Part shown: one piece after another, positions 6,753 to 7,594 of the stretch
Numbering within the stretch: the stretch's first letter is position 1
How the letters are laid out: every line of letters starts with the position of its first letter
Source of the DNA: Phocaeicola_A sp964514145
Lineage (GTDB): Bacteria; Bacteroidota; Bacteroidia; Bacteroidales; Bacteroidaceae
Length of the DNA stretch: 7,594 nt
Assembly (NCBI GenBank): GCA_964514145.1
Contig: CAZEPM010000093.1
Coordinates: 1 to 7,594, forward strand
Direction of reading: 5' to 3'
Program-made: the position numbers and the translations under genes
Notes under the pieces: model-generated
Databases searched by the model: none
What the model saw: only the letters and a program-made list of their open reading frames with translations
What the model was told of the DNA's origin: nothing

Positions 6753-7520
6753 ATGCTGAGCAAAACAAAAATCAAATATATCCACTCGTTAGAACTGAAA
6801 AAAAACAGAAAAGCCGAAGGTGTATTTGTTGCCGAAGGCCCCAAACTGATTGACGACTTGTTGAAACACTTCAACTGCCGCCTGCTGGCAGCCTTGCCGG
6901 ATTGGTGGGAAAATCACCCGACCGCCCAAGCCAACGAATGCGTGGAAGCCAGCTATGACGAATTGTCCAAAGCCAGTCTTCTGAAAACGCCCCAAGAAGT
7001 GATTGCGGTGTTCGAACAACCCCACTATCCTTATGCGGCCGACGCTCCTGCAAACCAACTTTGTTTGGCACTCGACGGGGTGCAAGACCCCGGCAATCTG
7101 GGCACAATTATCCGATTGGCCGACTGGTTTGGCATCGAACACATTTTTTGCTCACACCAAACAGCCGATATCTACAACCCGAAAACCGTGCAGGCAACTA
7201 TGGGAGCCATCGCCCGCGTAAAATTGCATTACGGTTCGCTCGCCGAATTAATCCGTCCACTTGGCATCATACCTGTTTACGGTACTTTCCTAGACGGTGC
7301 AAACCTCTATCAACAGTCTCTGAGCAATCACGGACTAATCATCATGGGCAATGAGGGAAATGGCATAACACACGACATTGAAACCCTGGTCAACCGCCGC
7401 CTGTACATACCGAATTATCCGGCCAATCGAGAAACATCCGAATCACTCAATGTTGCCGTCGCTACGGCAATTGTGTGTGCTGAATTCAGGCGGCAGGCTC
7501 TCTTCGCTGATCACGCCTAG
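6753..7520 (+). CDS. SpoU/TrmH-family RNA 2'-O-ribose methyltransferase
   Basis: This 255-residue SPOUT-superfamily enzyme transfers a methyl group from S-adenosylmethionine to a ribose 2'-OH in tRNA or rRNA in the cytoplasm. The N-terminal substrate-recognition domain covers about 1-95 and includes FVAEGPKLIDDLL (25-37), typical of the RlmB/TsnR-like subgroup. The catalytic domain has all three family motifs: motif 1, LDGVQDPGNLGTIIR (107-121, with Asn115 and Arg121); motif 2, IIMGNEGNGI (196-205, with Glu201); and motif 3, SESLNVAVATAI (229-240, with Asn233). These form the trefoil knot that binds the cofactor. The start is fixed by an in-frame TGA at 6747-6749, so the ATG at 6753 is the first possible. 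It is divergent from tamL across about 104 bases. The exact target nucleotide cannot be told from sequence, so no gene symbol is given; annotation pipelines may label it TrmH or RlmB-like. Confidence 0.95.
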   Translation: MLSKTKIKYIHSLELKKNRKAEGVFVAEGPKLIDDLLKHFNCRLLAALPDWWENHPTAQANECVEASYDELSKASLLKTPQEVIAVFEQPHYPYAADAPANQLCLALDGVQDPGNLGTIIRLADWFGIEHIFCSHQTADIYNPKTVQATMGAIARVKLHYGSLAELIRPLGIIPVYGTFLDGANLYQQSLSNHGLIIMGNEGNGITHDIETLVNRRLYIPNYPANRETSESLNVAVATAIVCAEFRRQALFADHA

Positions 7521-7594
7521 TTCCCATCGCATGCAAAGCCTGTCAGGACGGTGTTCAGGCCTTGCCAGCAACTGATTAAGTGGCAGACAATCGA
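7521..7594. other. Right-edge segment without a supportable gene
   Basis: Downstream of the methyltransferase stop there are 74 bases. No T-tract terminator is seen; a short GCCTG/CAGGC inverted repeat (7538-7542 with 7556-7560) is the only local structure. On the minus strand a frame is open from the edge to a TAG at 7519-7517, giving 25 codons. It could be the tail of a convergent gene, but this is too little to call. Confidence 0.3.

Noticed and set aside
6789..7142. Minus-strand frame of 117 codons inside the methyltransferase
   Set aside because: It lies antisense to the substrate-binding domain and motif 1 of a complete methyltransferase. Nothing in the product is recognisable.
7538..7563. 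Inverted repeat GCCTG/CAGGC as a terminator of the methyltransferase gene
   Set aside because: The stem is only five pairs and no T-tract follows on either strand.
7378..7575. Plus-strand frame of 65 codons running past the methyltransferase stop
   Set aside because: It overlaps motif 3 of the methyltransferase in another frame and its last 18 codons have no recognisable content.

Overview
The window looks like ordinary core chromosome from a member of the Bacteroidales, most likely a Bacteroides or close relative. Four intergenic boxes match the Bacteroidetes -7 promoter consensus TAnnTTTG, start codons have AT-rich leaders without a Shine-Dalgarno sequence, and the gene families are typical of the phylum: a TamL-type Omp85 lipoprotein, a glycine-zipper/OmpA lipoprotein and the short archaeal/eukaryotic-style prolyl-tRNA synthetase. 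Assignment to genus is inference.

Layout from left to right: (1) bases 1-821, plus strand, the 3' two thirds of an M20-family metallopeptidase whose 5' end lies outside the window; (2) 950-1666, minus strand, an OmpA-family lipoprotein that converges on the peptidase, with a strong hairpin terminator between them; (3) 1667-1855, a divergent promoter region; (4) 1856-3346, plus strand, proS, ending in a long hairpin terminator; (5) 4342-6648 and 3484-4320, minus strand, a probable two-gene operon of tamL (outer-membrane Omp85 lipoprotein) followed 21 bases later by a YycJ/WalJ-like metallo-beta-lactamase-fold hydrolase, convergent with proS; (6) 6649-6752, a compact divergent promoter region; (7) 6753-7520, plus strand, a SpoU/TrmH-family RNA 2'-O-ribose methyltransferase; (8) 7521-7594, no gene that can be supported.

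Functionally there are two themes. The OmpA lipoprotein and TamL belong to the cell envelope (peptidoglycan anchoring and outer-membrane protein assembly). ProRS and the RNA methyltransferase belong to translation. The peptidase and the hydrolase are cytoplasmic housekeeping enzymes. Transcription alternates strands, so nearly every gene is its own unit, with convergent pairs separated by hairpins and divergent pairs by facing promoters.

I found no mobile element, CRISPR array, tRNA or rRNA, and no convincing new system. The points worth a second look are small: two facing promoters too close for both to be occupied, a T9 tract abutting the tamL start codon, a cluster of out-of-frame ATGs at the methyltransferase start, and loss of the zinc-ligand cysteines in ProRS.
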